64,000 nucleotides of DNA from Brachionus manjavacas (GCA_019054805.1 JAHQIY010000009.1:496001-560000); one strand, 5' to 3'; positions 11,285-24,411 are shown, numbered from the stretch's first letter. Numbers and translations: made by a program. The notes: a model not told the origin generated them from the sequence alone.

Positions 11285-11467
11285 ATGTTATTATGCTTCG
11301 GCTCAGAGGCTCATAACATTACAGGTACTCTGGCTGCTACAGTTGGGCGTTTTTTTTGGGGCTCTGGCCCACATTCCAGTTTGTGGGTTTCCATGCAGCA
11401 AATTTACTACTACTACTACTATTTATCCTGAAAGAGCTCTAGCTCGGTACAGAAAACAAAAAAAAAT
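11285..11467 (+). repeat. Truncated LINE 3' ends: (TAC)n tail followed by stem-loop tail
   Basis: A GC-richer segment (11285-11400) ends in a TTACTACTACTACTACTA run at 11404-11421, as LINE 3' ends do elsewhere in this window. Directly after it comes the other tail type at 11427-11467 (CTGAAAGAGCTCTAGCTCGG, then TACAGAAAACAAA). Two different tails in series suggest nested or successive insertions. No coding sequence remains. Confidence 0.6.
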
Positions 11468-12153
11468 TACTTTAAGAAAAAAAAATAAAATTGGTAAAAA
11501 TGTCTTCTGACCAAACTCAAAACACTGTTTCTTTTTTTTTTTTCCTTCTTATTTTTCTTCGGGATAAATTTGCCTATTACCACAATATCATCACAATAAC
11601 CGACCATAGATAAATTTATGAATGCACCAGTTTTAGATCAGTACATTAAAAAAAGTGTCATGTTCTTTGAAAAAAATCCGGCAATTATCTACTTTGGAGA
11701 GCCTTGGGGAGTGTTATCAAGTTGGCCAACCTTTTTCACTTGTGATTTTTAGAATAGTATGATTAACAATTTTCTTCTTTGGTGAAAAGAGACATCTTTT
11801 TCTCTAGGTTATAATTTATTCTTTCAAATAAAATAAAGAATTTACCAAATGCTAATTTCGCAAAAGTATTATAAATCTAACCTGAACGAACGAGAGAAGC
11901 AAACATTGCTAAATTTCAAAATGAATAGCAAATTTGACAAGCCATCGTTTTATATAGTCGTTTTTTTTCTGCTCTGCGTGCATTCGTGCACACACATACA
12001 CACAACCAAGTCGAGCAAATATTATGATTTTTTAGTAGCAAATTTATAATAAATTAATAAACATATTCAAATTTTTGTTTTGCATAGCTTAAATAAAATT
12101 GCTCAAACCTTTTTTTAATTTAAGTCCAGGAGTACTTAAACTTCCTTAAAAAA

Positions 12154-12170
12154 GAGAGAGATAGAGAGAC
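12154..12170 (+). promoter_or_regulatory. GAGA-type run upstream of TAF4
   Basis: GAGAGAGATAGAGAGAC lies about 80 bases before the TAF4 start codon, in the probable 5' UTR or promoter. GAGA runs bind chromatin factors in some animals; a role here is only a guess. Confidence 0.25.
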
Positions 12171-12248
12171 AAAAAATGTTGTTATAATCAATTCGAACAA
12201 GAGGGGATCAAGTGTGACAATAAACCAGTAGTGACCAAGTACTAGAAA

Positions 12249-15200
12249 ATGTCCGATTTCGACATCGATCTAACAGCACCGTTGGACGACAACATACTCA
12301 AGGACTTTAGTCCGTCGTACCAGAGCCAGCCTATGGGCCACCTAAGCCAGCAGAGTCAAATGATGCAGAGCCAGCAGCTGAGTCGGGCGGGCCAGCAGAT
12401 GCGACCCCAAGTGCAAATAAACCAAATTCGGCAGCAATTGCAGAACAGCAGTGTCATACAGTCGAATTCGCCGTCGCCGGCCGTATCGTCGCCATCGCCC
12501 AACCCCGTCAACTCGCCTCAGCCCCAGCTGCAAAAGATAAGCACTCAGCAAAATGTGCGCATCGCTCCTCAGCAGATAAACTACCAGCAACAACAGCAGC
12601 AACAAATAACTCTAGTGTCGAACGCACAAAAGAGCTACATGAACCAGCCGCCGCCGCCACAGCAGCAACCAATAGCCTACCAACAGCAGCAGTTTCAGCC
12701 AAAAGTGCAGCAGCAGCAGCTGAGCAACTCGGCATCGGCCACCAGAATAAACTCGCCGTATCCGACGAGCACAATCGGGGGCTCTCCGGCCGCGGTCGCC
12801 CAGTCGCCCTCGCAGACAAACAACATGTCGCAGCAGGCCACTATTCTTGTCAAAAATTCCAACGGTCAATTTCAAGTTCTGACGCCGTCGGCCGTCCAGT
12901 CCAACAAGCCACAGCAATCCAACTCATCGATGAGCATTGCGCAGCAACAGCAACAACAGCAGCAGCAGCAGCTGAACCGGAGCCAAATGAGCCAGCCAAA
13001 CAGCCAGAACCAAACAATTGTAAGATTTCCACAAGGGAACATTCAACAACAAGGTCAGCAGCAGGTCATATCGGCCCAGCAGCTGAACCAGCAAGGCCAG
13101 AACCTAGTGGTTATAACCACGTCTAATGGCGGCCTTACTACTTTGTCTAATTCAAATAGTTCTAATCTAATCGCATCTATAAAGACTCAGCCTCAGCAGC
13201 AGAACAATCAGCCAACGCACAATCAGAACTTTGTCTACCAGAACAAGGCTGGCGCGGTGCAGGGCCAGGCCGCTGGCTACAACGCGCAGAACGAGCGCAG
13301 TTCGCTCACGCCCAACAGTATGATGATCCAGCAGCAGCAGCGGAGTGTGCAGCAGGCCCAGCAGACCGGCGCCACCACACAGGCCAGCACGCCCAGTGGT
13401 CTCGACCTCCTCAAGTGCTTGAGGAAATTTCTGCACACTCTGTTGGACTTGGCCAAAAATTCGCTGCCCGAAAAGTTCCAAGTTGTGCAAAACTTAATCC
13501 AGGAGTTACTTGTAAGTAGAGCTTTTTTTGATCTCTCTATAGCAATTTATGTTTTACGGCACATATTGTTTATCTTGACAACAGTTTGATTTTTTGAATT
13601 TTTTTTTCAAAATTTTTAATTGTTTATTGAACAATGTGGAAAAAAATAAAAGTTTTGATTAAAATTAATTTTAGTAATTTAAATTTAGATTATTATTTTT
13701 TTCTTTAAATATTTGAAATTTAATATCCTAACTAACCTTTTTATCTTGAATCGCTATATATCGCGCTATAAACAAATAAATAGCGCAAATAATTGAATAT
13801 TTTTTAATATATGAAACCAAGTTTTGTGTTACTAAATTCAAAAAAATTATATTAAACATACTTCGGAATTAATAGGCTAATGTTTATTAATTAAAAAAGC
13901 ATCTTTTTTTTTAAATATGTACGTAATCTTTATATACCACAGATTTTTACGTGAAAGAAGGACCAAGTTCCTTTGTGAATGGCCTGAGGTTCTCTCCAAA
14001 TTATTATTTTTAATATTTAATATAATAAATCTAGTTTTTTTGAATAAAACACCCCAGACAATTCGATTGACCATATATCAACATCAATTCCCTAAATAAA
14101 CATTAAACTAGCACTTAAAAAATTGACACAAAAATACTGTAAAAATCAAAAGTCTTTTACTTCCATTTTCTGTTTATTTTTTTTTTAAATTTATATTTTA
14201 CTTTATTTGTTTCTCATTTTTTTAGCCAGAAGGAGCTCGTCACAGGTAAATAAATAGTTAAAAACAGGATCTATGTCCAGTACCTCCTTGTTTTTCAATT
14301 TAGACTTTCCTTAGAAATTTACAGCAATTTTTACATAAGCTTTATTTTTCAATTTTACTATTTCAGAAATTCTCTTGATCAATTCAATTTTACTATTTTA
14401 CTTTTTTAGAAAAATTCTCAAAAGTTTTTTGATACTTTTTTACTATTATCTAAAGAAGTAATTTTAATATTATTTAAAAAAAGTAAAGTTAAATAAAGAC
14501 TAATGGAGGTGGGCTCTGCCTCGGACCCCAACACGTTGAACCTGCTTCAAGATATTTTTAAAAAAGCCATGTTTTTGTTTAAAAATATCGATTTTGTTAT
14601 TTATTCAATTTAACTAACACGATTCCCTAAACCGGAGTTGCGTTCCGGACCACGTTATTTCAGAAATTTGATAAAAAAAAGTTGCTACCGACGTCTTTCG
14701 CTAAGTCAAACTCAATGATCAATTTTAGTGTTAATTTTCTTTTAAATGATATAATTTTAAAACTGCACAATCCTTAATTTTCTCCTTTAAGATTATTTTA
14801 ATTTTAATTTTCGAAAAATTAAAAAATGTTTATTCAAATAATCGAATAAAAGTTTTCTAAAAATTTTGTGCATAATTGAATTTTTACAGTATCTTAAAAA
14901 ACGCAACTTAAAAAATTTGTAAAAAGTAATAAATTTAATTTTATAATTTTGAAATAAATAGAAAAAATTATCTGTAAATTAAAATTATGAATTTCTCTCA
15001 CTAAAAAAAATTTTCAGTATATTTTTTTTCTTTAGATTTAAAGAAAAAAACTTAAATTTTGTGAATTAAACTATTTTTTATATTTATTATTTTCCATGTA
15101 AAACATCGCCAAGTCTGGCGTAATTTTTTTTTGAATAAATTAAATTAAATTAAATAACAGAACTGTTTAAAATAGTAAAATATTAAAAATGATCTATGGG

Positions 15201-18200
15201 AAAATTTAACTAAAGAAGTAAAATAGTAAAATTGAACTTTTTGAGAATTTTTCTAAAATATTAAAATAGTAAAATAGTAATTTATTTGTTTACTGGACAT
15301 ATATCAAAAAATGGACTATCTATCAATTATATTATAAGTTTTTTAAATATAAAATAGCTATATTTGATTACACAGTGATTTATTTATTTGTTTATCTGTG
15401 ATCAGCTCATTCAGATCAAAGAAAAAGATAAAGTTAAATATAAAGTAAAATTTAATTAAAAAAAAGAAAAAAAAGAAAATATAAATTAATTTAAAAGAAT
15501 GAATAATGAAAAATTGAATTAGAGTGACTGTTTACAAAGTGATATATAAAAAACGTTGAAGAATATTCAAGAAAGAAAAGAGGAAATAAAAAGTTAAAAC
15601 ACCAAAATTTTTAAAGAACCGGAACATTTTTTTATCTAATTTAATAATAAAAAGTGTATTAAATTCTTCAAAAATTGTGGTTTCCTTAATTTATTTGGTG
15701 TAATTTTACTGGTGCTTTATTCCATTAATTGGCATAAATGTTGATTTGTGGTCAATTAAAATATTTGGGCTATTTTATTAAAAATTTGGGTATCGTTAGA
15801 ATTAGATCCCGATTAAATTTTTATCCTTATATTTATTTACATTTTTGTTTGATGGAGCTTTATATGGGCACAGATTAAACAAATAAATAAAGTATTAAAT
15901 AAATGAATATCAAAAGTAAATTTTAATTTCAAGTAAATTTCTTCGATTTGAATATAACTTTAATTTATCTTTTGTATTTGAATAAATATCAAATTCAAAT
16001 TTATTTTTGTATCATTTAAAAGTAAATCTACTTGATTCACTTAAGTTGAAATTTTTCATTATTATAATGGAAAAATTTAATTTAAATTTTTGGTTGTTTT
16101 TGACTACTCTCATTTTGCTGGATTTTTGATCTTTAAAGATAAAAAATATCACAAATTAAGTGATATTTTAAAAATGATTTTTGTTCGATTTTGGTTATTC
16201 TCAAAAAATAAACTGTAGTGTGGGTCACATGGAATTGATTCCTTTTTCAATTTTCATAAAATATCAACACAAAAGACAAGAAAGACCATTTAAATGCTAA
16301 CTTAATTCCATATTAAAATCTTTTTTAGAACTCAATTTCATCATCTAAATCATAACTGTAAGGGTCATTTTTGGAAGATCCTACGCAAAGATAAAATATC
16401 TATAATTATATGGTTAACTGATTAAAAATTAATCACTAATTAAAAAAAATCGATTTGTTTTTTATTGAAACTCATGTTCATTAATATCTTTTTTCATCAT
16501 TTTTTCCGTTTTAATCTGTATTGTTTTTTCTATCTTATTAGATAATAAAAATTTAATCATATAATCTAAAATTGTGTTTACTTTAAAAGATGTTATTGTA
16601 TTTAAAAAATAAACTACAAAAGATAATGAATCTCCTATCCAAATAATTCCAATGTATTTCTTTTCTTTTGTATGACATCAGGAAAAATCCAGTTAAAAAT
16701 CATTAACTTAAGTTATCAAATAGTTAATATTTTATAATAAATTCAAAAAAAAATTATTAAAGAAAATCTTAATTTTAAAGCTTAATTTTATTTATTTCCG
16801 TAAATCGCAAAAGCCTTTTGTTATAATTATTTTTAAAAATCTTATAATTCGAAAATTAAATTATGATAGCTTTTGATCACAATCATTAAATTTTCAGCAT
16901 TTGCTTTAATCTCTCATGCGTTCAAACTTTTTATACGTAGGGTTTAATTTCAGCTAAAATAATAGTCATGAAAAAATTAGTTTTTAAAAAAAAGTTTTAT
17001 TATAGTTAAATTTTACTTGAAACTAAATATGCTAAAAAAAGATTAAACTTTTTTCAAAAATCTCAAAATTTGAAAATAAAATTATGGTCATGTAAATTCT
17101 TTTAATATTATAATTAAAGATTCACTAGCTAAAATGAATATTAAACACTCCAATGTAAAGTTAGGTTTCTTTTTGAAAATTTTAAAATTTTCAAGTATTT
17201 TAAGCTTTTCAAAAACAATTTTTAAAAATAATCAGAAGTTGTCACACACAGAATCAGAAATTGTTACAAAAGTTTTATTATAAAAACTTAAGTTAAGCTT
17301 TCTTTTTTTAAATCGTAAGAAAAAAAACTAATGATTTTTTCTTTAAAAATAATTACCGTTCTATTAATTTTTTTCGCAAGTTGAGAAACTTTCAGTAAAA
17401 ACACAAAAAGAATTATTACCTTAAAATTTTTAAAGGTCTTTTAGAATTTCAGATTCACTCAAAAAATACTAAAAAAAGACTAATTTGCTGAACAATTCTT
17501 TTTAAATAGAAACTCTAAAATAAGACCAAATTTTTAATTGTAATGCCTTTTAAAAATATGCTTTGATTGATTGAAAGAAATGATAGCCAAATTAAAAAAA
17601 TTAAGAAAATTTATCTAATGAAAAATATTAAATTATTCTGTTAAAATTTCAAAGACAAATTTTTTTGAATTTTAGCAATCTTCTACTTAAAAAGCTATTT
17701 TTCAAATTTTCTCGTTTCACATTATTTTGATTAATTCTAAAAAAATTAAAATTTTTCTGATTCAAGAAAATATTCAAATAAACTGGTATAAAACTTTTTT
17801 ATTTGAAAAATAAATTTATGGAATAACTTTTTTATTTTGAGTATTTTTTTGAAGTGAATATAAAGAAAAAAATATCAATATTAAACAGCCGACTCGTGAT
17901 AAATAATGCACAGAGCGCGGAGCATTTCTAGAATTTCATATTTTTCTTTTGCAAAAAATATTGTTTTTGTAAATCATTGATTTTATTTTAAATTTTTAAT
18001 TCTATGATTTTTTTCTTGACCAAATAATAATTATTAACAGAATTTTTTTTTGCCAAAATAAAAATATCTCTTTTCTTTTCTTGTGAAAAATTAAACAAAT
18101 AATTGTCAATTTTAGCAACTTTCATAGAAAAGTTATTTAAAAATTATCTAGCGTCTGGCAGAAAACCAAATATTCATGATTTAATTAAATAAAACAAATG

Positions 18201-21200
18201 ACTAGATTATTTATGTAATAACGAAAAGTATGCTCTTTGATTAGATGAAATTTGATTTAAAAAATTCTAGAATTGAATTAAATTCTGTAGGTAGTGAACT
18301 TGAAAATATTTTTCAATATTATATTCAAGAGTATGAAATTTTTTTTTCAAGACTCTTTCTTTTACGTGATAAATAGTCTGGCACTAAATTATTGTTAATT
18401 CTAGCAGAGTTAACATAAAAAATCAAAATTGATATTTATAACAAAATTGAGTTAGTTTTTAAACAAAAAAATTATTAACTAAATAAGTTAGGTAGAAAAA
18501 AACATCTGCTTTTGATGAGAAAAATATTTTTTTTACAAAATTTGGTCTATATTTGAAAATCTAATTTTTCTAAAAATCTTTACAAGATATTTACTAGATA
18601 AAAATCAATAGTCTGATTGAAAATTATCACTTTTTGAAAAATTCCAAAAATTTTTCTCTTAATTATATAAATTTTTTCTAATTAAAAGGCCTGTAAAGAG
18701 TTAAAAAAGAAAATTAATTCAGCTCTCGATTTAATAGTCAAGCATTTAATTTAATTAATTTTTAAAAAGTTTATAATTTTAAAATTTTGTTTTTCAATAT
18801 TTAAGGATTTCTTTCTTTTTCTAAGGATATTTTTGTTTAAAAAAAATAAATTTTAATCTAAATTTTAAAATAAAAATTGAAATGAAAAAACAAAAAGTTG
18901 CTTTTTTCTTAAGGATGAACGGATCGATCCGGAGACATTTATTAAAAAAATTCAGATAGAAAAAAATCCGCCATCTCCATCGCTGGTGCCATTTTTGACC
19001 GTAAGAAACTAAAAAAAAATTTTGAAAAAAAATCTACAAAAATTTACAGAAAGCCATAAATCAATGGAAACAAATGAGGGGCAATCAGTCTATATCGATA
19101 TCGAAATTTTTTGAAATGATTCCACCACAGACCCAGCCGACTTCGAGCACCCAATCGACCACTCAGCCTCCAAGTCAACAGTCCCAGCAGCAGCAAAATA
19201 CTCCTATTGTGATATCAGCCTCGGGGTCAAATGCGTCATCGAACACAAGCTCTCAGACAACAACGAACAGCTCTGGTATTCCGATAATAACCAGCATATC
19301 GCAAGGCTCGCTGTCTCACGGCCAAAATGTGCTAATTCTCGTAAGTCTAAGATTAACACTTGGATGAGCGATTCTAAGATTTTTTTTAGAATCGGTCGTC
19401 TTCAAACGTAGGCCAACAGCAGGTACAGGGTGGCCAGCAACAGCCGATCCAGCAACACAGAGCTGTGCCTCAGCAGCAGCATCAGCAGAATGGCACCCAA
19501 ATAAGCCAACAGCAGTTGCAAATTCAGCAGCTTAAATACCAGCAGCAGCAGCAGCAACAGCAAAAGTTGCAGCAAGTTCAAATTCAGAACCAGGCCGCGC
19601 AGGGCAAAACATCATCGCCTCAGATTCAATTTATCAGCACCAACCAGAACGGTCAGTACACCATTCAGCCTCAGTTCAATCAATCCGGTGGCAAAGTAAC
19701 CATCCAACAACAGCAACATATGCAGCAATCACCTCACGGGACCAACATAGCATTGGCCAAAGTGGCCGCTTCGTCTCAATACTCTCAGGCTCAATCGCCT
19801 CAGCAGATTCAGCAGAATGCACAACCGACTCCCGCCTCGGTCAAAATACTAAACACTAGTATTACCAATTTGAAACAAATAACCTCGCCTATTAACCAGT
19901 CGACGGTAATGTCACCGATGGCTGGCATTTCGTCGCCGATCAAGATCGAGCAGCACCACTTGGGCCAACAGACACCTCAGTCGCCCGCCAAGCTTATATC
20001 CAAAGTTATTAAAATGGAGGAAATTCAGCCGAAGATAAAGACAGAAAGTGACGATGAGTCATCGTCGATGTTCGGCGTCGACTTGGAAGCTGAGAAGAAA
20101 ACACTCATGGGCTCTGGTACTGCGGGCCGCGCTAATAATCTGGATCAAATAAGAGTTTTTAAGGAGGAAAAATTTCTAAACATTATGATATTACATAAAA
20201 AATTTGTTGAAATAGGTAAATAAAAAAATGGTCCTTTTTTTGGAGTAATTAATTTTTTTTCTTTCCAAAGCTAAAAAGCACAAGTTAGAAGATGTGTCTG
20301 TGGATGTGGCCACTTTGGTTTCGCATGCCACGCAAGAATATTTGAGAGGTATTCTTGAAAAATTGAATGTTGTATCTCAGCACAGGCTCGATTTGTCCAT
20401 GAGGGTAAATATTTGTTTGCTTTTTTTTTGCCATATAAAGATAAAAAAGAAAGTGATTTACAATTCCTAAGGGTGGGGGGTATTGACGAGTTTTGCTGGG
20501 TCAAAAGATTGACGGTTAATAGAATTTTTTTATTTTTTTTTTGTTTAAAGCAACTTTGGTCTAGTCTTTTATGTGACCAAAATTTTCATTAAAAAAATCT
20601 ATTAACTAAAGGTGTATGCTTCATATGTCATACTCTCGCCTATACGTGTCCAAAATAGGACCTGTTAGTACCGTTTTTTCAATGTATTTCGCGAATCCAA
20701 AACTTTGAATTCAGCTTCCAAAACTTCATGGGATACAAATCTAATTTGATTCAAAAGTTTTTGATTAATGTTGGATTTTAAAGGTTGGATCACTTTGTCT
20801 TCTATTTTTGATCCCTAAACACTATTAGAACTATAGGTTCATGGTGTCAAAGTAAACAAAATTTAAATTAGAAAAAAGTTATCATAAATGTAAAAATTTG
20901 GTTCAGAAGTCGTTCAACATCTGCTACAAATTTTCCTATGTCTTTTAATTTCAGGTTTTGCTTTAAAATGGTGTTTCATCACTTCCTGATACATTTCTTC
21001 ATTATGGTAGCTTTCTGCTTTCAAATTAGCCCAGTACATTTCTATCGGACTTAATTCACAGTGATATTAGGGAACAAATAATAGAATTTTTGAATGACAA
21101 TATAGATGACTCGGATCCTTTTATTATGTGTTATTGTTGTAATGGAAAATATCATTTAACTTTTACTAAAACATATGTTACGAAAAAAAAATCATTGAAA

Positions 21201-24200
21201 TGTTTTTTAAAAGCAAATCCTTTTTCAAATTTTTATTTAATTATCTATCCTCAGTTAAAATAATCCTAAAAGATATTTTATCTGTATGCAGGAAAAAAAA
21301 AATCAGATGATTTTGTGTTATAAGGTGGCCTTCTTTATTTTGTTTATTTGTTTCGATGATCTGATAAAAAAAATTTTTTTTGTTAATTTCAAATCAAAAT
21401 ATAGTTTAATGTTTCTTAAGTTTTTGAATATTTTACAAAAATTTGACTTATTTTGAATTTATAAAAAATTTAAAAAATGAAGAAATATTGTTTGAATGAG
21501 TGGGGTTTAAAAATACATGTAAGTCGGACTCATAAAAAAAGTTGAAACACTGTGATACTTTTTTTTTCTTCTAAATTACCTAATTAACACTTTAATTTTC
21601 AATAAAGTTCACGTATTAATTGATCAGTTCACGTTTTTTTTTGTCTATAAATTTTCGTGCACTTACTTTTTTAAGTACAAAAAAGAGGGTGATAATCTAA
21701 ACTTAAAAATCTATGGAAACAGAATAGTGAGCCAAAAAGAAATCAAGTTTCTTGGTATTAAATTTGATTCTAAGTTAAACTTTAATACCCTAGTAGACGA
21801 AATTAAAGAACGCTGCAACAAAAGGCTAAATATTATTAAGATATTGTCAAACAAAAAATGGGGTCTCAATCAAAACACACTAGGAAATTTATATAAATCT
21901 TTAGTCGGATCGATTTTAGACTTTTCTTTTCCTTGCTTAAATTCATTTTCAGAAAATAATATAAAAAAACTACAAGCAATTCAGAATACAGCAGTAAGAT
22001 CTATCCTTAAGTTAAAATATGATACTCCCTCCAACATCGTGCAACATGAAGCTTTTAATAAACTAAAATTACTAACAGTCTCGAATCGTCTTTTTGAGTT
22101 GAGCGAGAAATATGTTGGGACAGGACTGAGTCATTCTATTCCATTGGTTGAAAGACTGGAGAAAGAATACAAAGAAGGTTTCGAATCAAGATATATTGAA
22201 TACCCAACTCCATTGTGTAATTGCTACCTTACTATTTCTTCTTTTTTTCCTGAAACTTGAACTATTTAAACATGTGCCACATGAAACAATCTATGTCTTC
22301 TTAACTTTCATTTTTTAGCTTATTTTATTAACTTTAATTTTATTTTTATTTTATTTTTTTATTTTATTTTTATTTTATTTTTTTATTTTATTTTTAATTT
22401 ATTCTGAAGGAGCTTTAGTTCGGTACAGAAAACAAATAAATAAATAAATAAATAATTCACCTATCAACTTTAAGAAAGTGCACATAATTTTCAGTTCACA
22501 TATCAGACATATGCCAAAATTAATTCATTCTAATTTAAAAATAGAATCTCTAAAACATTCGAATCAAAATTTGAATTATGTAAAATTTGAATATAAAACA
22601 GAATATAATAAGTAATTAAAAAACAATTGAAAAACAAAAAAATTTAAAGAAAAATTTGAATAAAAAAACTTTCAAAAAGTAAATTGAGTTTTGATGCTAT
22701 TTGGATACCAATATCTATGTCAATTTTGAGCAGCCAGCAAAACTCTTCTGAAATTTTTTAAAATTTACTTGACTTATTTGATTAATTGGTGAACTTGACG
22801 AATTTACTAAGAGGCTAAATTTCGTATTCAAATAATTTAAAATTTTAATTCATTATTTTGATATTTAAATCAAGAGTAAATTTAATACTTTTTTAAAGTT
22901 TTTTCAGAAATTAATCGTTTTGGTTGGAATTGAGTAGTAGAGCAATAATAGCTTTTAGACGAGTAATTGAAGATTTTAAAAGAACCTAAAACTTGACCCT
23001 TTTGCATCTTGGGGCTAAAACTGAAGATATTAACTCACAAAATAATTAGAAAAAAAGCAGACTCCAAATTTTTGATTTTGTTTAAGAAAAATGGTATCAA
23101 AATTTAAAGATAGTGGTAAAAGAAATAAAAAAATTATTTGGAAACTTCTAGGAAGAACATCCTTTTGATTTTTGGAAGACGAACAAAGAAAACTATCCAA
23201 TTTTGTTTTCGATGTAAAAATTAAAATATTTAATTTTCGATTAACTGTTTTTCATCTAAATTTAAATTTTTTATTTTTATTTTTTTAAACCAGTTTGAGA
23301 TTTTGTTCAAATTTAAATTTAAATTTAAATTTAAATTTTATTCGAACATGTATCAAATTGTCTCAGAGATTTAACTTTTATCTAAAAATATTATTAAATT
23401 TTAGTTAAAATATATTTAAACAGTAAATCAAAAATTTAAATTTTATTTCTCATTACCGAATCATGGATAGACAATCAGATTAACCTTTTAAAATACCATT
23501 TTCCTTTTTGCACTTAATAAGAGTTTTAAAGTTGTAGATTAGAGAAATATTAGTTAAGACTAAAAGTAATGACTAAACTTTTAATAAATTAAATCATTAA
23601 ATTTAATTATCAAAATGTACAAAAAATACTAAAAGAACTAAAAGAAATTTTTTTTATTTCAAATCTCATTGTCTATTCTTTAGAATAAAATAAAATTACC
23701 ATTAAGTACATTAAGTACCAAAAGGATTTTTAAATTTTAATGATCTCACTGTCAATACCTCCTCCGAATATGATCAAGTTTAATTAAAAAATTTCAAATT
23801 TAACACTTGCAAAAGATGAAACTCTTTGAAATTAATAAAATAAAGCAAATATTAATTTTGATTAATTTTTTGTAATATTTAAAAATTAAATAGCTGAATA
23901 TTTTATTTCAATTTATTTGAAAATTTACTAAAAAAAGACTCTATAATTTTTTTCGTCATTAAAGACAAACGATGCTTATGAAATGACAAATGATGTAAAA
24001 AGTCAGATAAAATTTATGGAAGAATTGGACAAAATAGAGAAAAAACGCAAAGACGAAGCAGATAGAGAGAGACTGATGAAGGCGGCAAAGAGTCGATCGA
24101 AAGGAGAGGACGGAGGGGAGCTGAGCAAGCTGAAGCAGAAAGCCAAAGAGGTGATACAAGCGGAGAGCGACGAGTTGAGGCGCCAGGACGCCAATAAAAC

Positions 24201-24411
24201 AGCGCTGGCCGCAATAGGTCCTAGAAAAAAGCGAAAAATAGAAGACGGAGCAACCAGCGCTAGTGGCGGCATTGGTCAATCGAATTTCGGTAACCGAGTG
24301 GTCTACAAGCCTAAGATAAAACGTGTCAGTCTAAGAGACATGATATTTGTCCTCGAACAGGAAAAAGAATTTCGCCGGTCCGCTATTTTGTACAAAGCGT
24401 TGAATAAATAG
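12249..24411 (+). CDS. TAF4: Transcription initiation factor TFIID subunit 4
   Basis: TAF4 is a structural TFIID subunit that pairs with TAF12 through a histone fold and contacts activators in the nucleus. Six exons join in frame: 12249-13511, 18914-19000, 19050-19340, 19390-20215, 20271-20404 and 23965-24411, giving 1015 residues (the vertebrate protein is about 1085). Residues 1-380 are Gln-rich activation sequence with CAG/CAA runs. Residues 384 to about 460 are the TAFH/NHR1 domain (GLDLLKCLRKFLHTLLDLAK), split by introns 1 and 2. A second Gln-rich region follows. Residues from about 800 form the conserved C-terminal domain, including VSHATQEYLRGILEKL and ALAAIGPRKKRK. All junctions are GT..AG and phase-consistent. 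The start is the only ATG opening the long frame. Introns 1 and 5 are long and full of repeats. Confidence 0.95.
14226..14258 (+). repeat. Degenerate LINE 3' tail
   Basis: CAGAAGGAGCTCGTCACAG followed by GTAAATAAATAG matches the tail pattern, with part of the stem missing. Confidence 0.5.
15378..15416 (-). repeat. LINE 3' tail, minus orientation
   Basis: The reverse complement reads CTGAATGAGCTGATCACAG, then ATAAACAAATAAATAAATC. It has the same layout as the other copies, with a weaker stem. Confidence 0.6.
15851..15893 (+). repeat. Degenerate LINE 3' tail
   Basis: GATGGAGCTTTATATGGGCA followed by CAGATTAAACAAATAAATAA fits the tail layout with an eroded stem. Confidence 0.5.
20890..21090 (-). 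pseudogene. DDE transposase relic, Tc1/IS630-like C-terminal end
   Basis: The minus strand reads YHCELSPIEMYWANLK, then NEEMYQEVMKHHF. The PYHCELNPIE-x-W-x-x-K motif carries the third catalytic acidic residue (Glu) in Tc1/IS630-like DDE transposases. A stop replaces the residue expected just before YHC, and no first or second Asp region is visible. It is an old fragment in a TAF4 intron, on the opposite strand to the gene. Confidence 0.6.
21666..22455 (+). mobile_element. 5'-truncated Jockey-like LINE with open 3' frame
   Basis: The boundaries are exact because copy 2 of the surrounding duplication shows the empty site: GCACTTA on the left and TTCACC on the right are separated by one G there. 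The element holds 177 codons from 21727, with frame upstream to about 21670, encoding the LINE RT C-terminal region (KFLGIKFDSKLNFN, LNIIKILSNKKWGLNQ, IQNTAVRSILK) and ending in TGA at 22258. The 3' UTR ends with CTGAAGGAGCTTTAGTTCGG and (AATA)n. The lack of stops and the short branch to copy 1 indicate a fairly recent insertion. Confidence 0.85.
22403..22455 (+). repeat. LINE 3' tail (stem-loop plus AATA repeats)
   Basis: CTGAAGGAGCTTTAGTTCGG, then TACAG and AAACAAATAAATAAATAAAT. It ends the inserted LINE exactly at the empty-site boundary, so the (AATA)n run is the element's own terminus. Confidence 0.85.

Larger units (their letters stand above)
10751..12248. other. Intergenic region and TAF4 upstream DNA
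   Basis: It holds a composite LINE 3' end at 11285-11467 and a GAGA-like run at 12154-12170. An open frame of 66 codons at 11849-12049 is hydrophobic and unsupported by any family resemblance. No TATA box or start-site motif can be placed with confidence. Confidence 0.4.
13512..18913. other. TAF4 intron 1 (5.4 kb)
   Basis: GTAAGT donor at 13512 and AG acceptor before 18914; both flanking exons continue the TAFH domain. The intron is AT-rich and contains degenerate LINE tails at 14226-14258 (+), 15378-15416 (-) and 15851-15893 (+). It also has two GC-rich patches near 14505-14545 and 14620-14665, and a loose inverted repeat whose outer arms are ATGTCCAGTA at 14273 and its complement ending at 15300. 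Short open frames near 13877-14099 on both strands look like noise. Nothing gene-like is seen from 15.9 to 18.9 kb. Confidence 0.8.
21481..22785. repeat. Segmental duplication, copy 1 (interrupted by a LINE)
   Basis: The DNA at 21481-21665 and 22456-22785 is nearly identical to 26790-27305. The block includes the right end of the Merlin-type transposon and its flank past the target duplication, so it moved as plain DNA and not by transposition. Differences are a handful of single bases by eye. The 790-bp LINE is absent from the other copy. Confidence 0.85.
20405..23964. other. TAF4 intron 5 (3.6 kb) with nested repeats
   Basis: GTAAAT donor at 20405 and AAAG acceptor before 23965. In order it holds a DDE transposase relic (about 20890-21090, minus), one copy of a segmental duplication (21481-22785) and, inside that, a truncated LINE (21666-22455). 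After 22786 it is plain AT-rich sequence with an (AAATTT)5 run at 23308-23338. Confidence 0.8.

Noticed and set aside
11849-12049. 66-codon frame upstream of TAF4
   Set aside because: Hydrophobic low-complexity translation, no likeness to known proteins, in the probable promoter or 5' UTR region.
12342-13490. Several minus-strand open frames opposite TAF4 exon 1
   Set aside because: They are shadows of CAG/CAA-rich codons (Leu/Val/Ala-rich translations) with no family likeness.
24003-24279. Minus-strand frames opposite the last TAF4 exon
   Set aside because: Antisense shadows; the plus strand carries the conserved TAF4 C-terminal domain.
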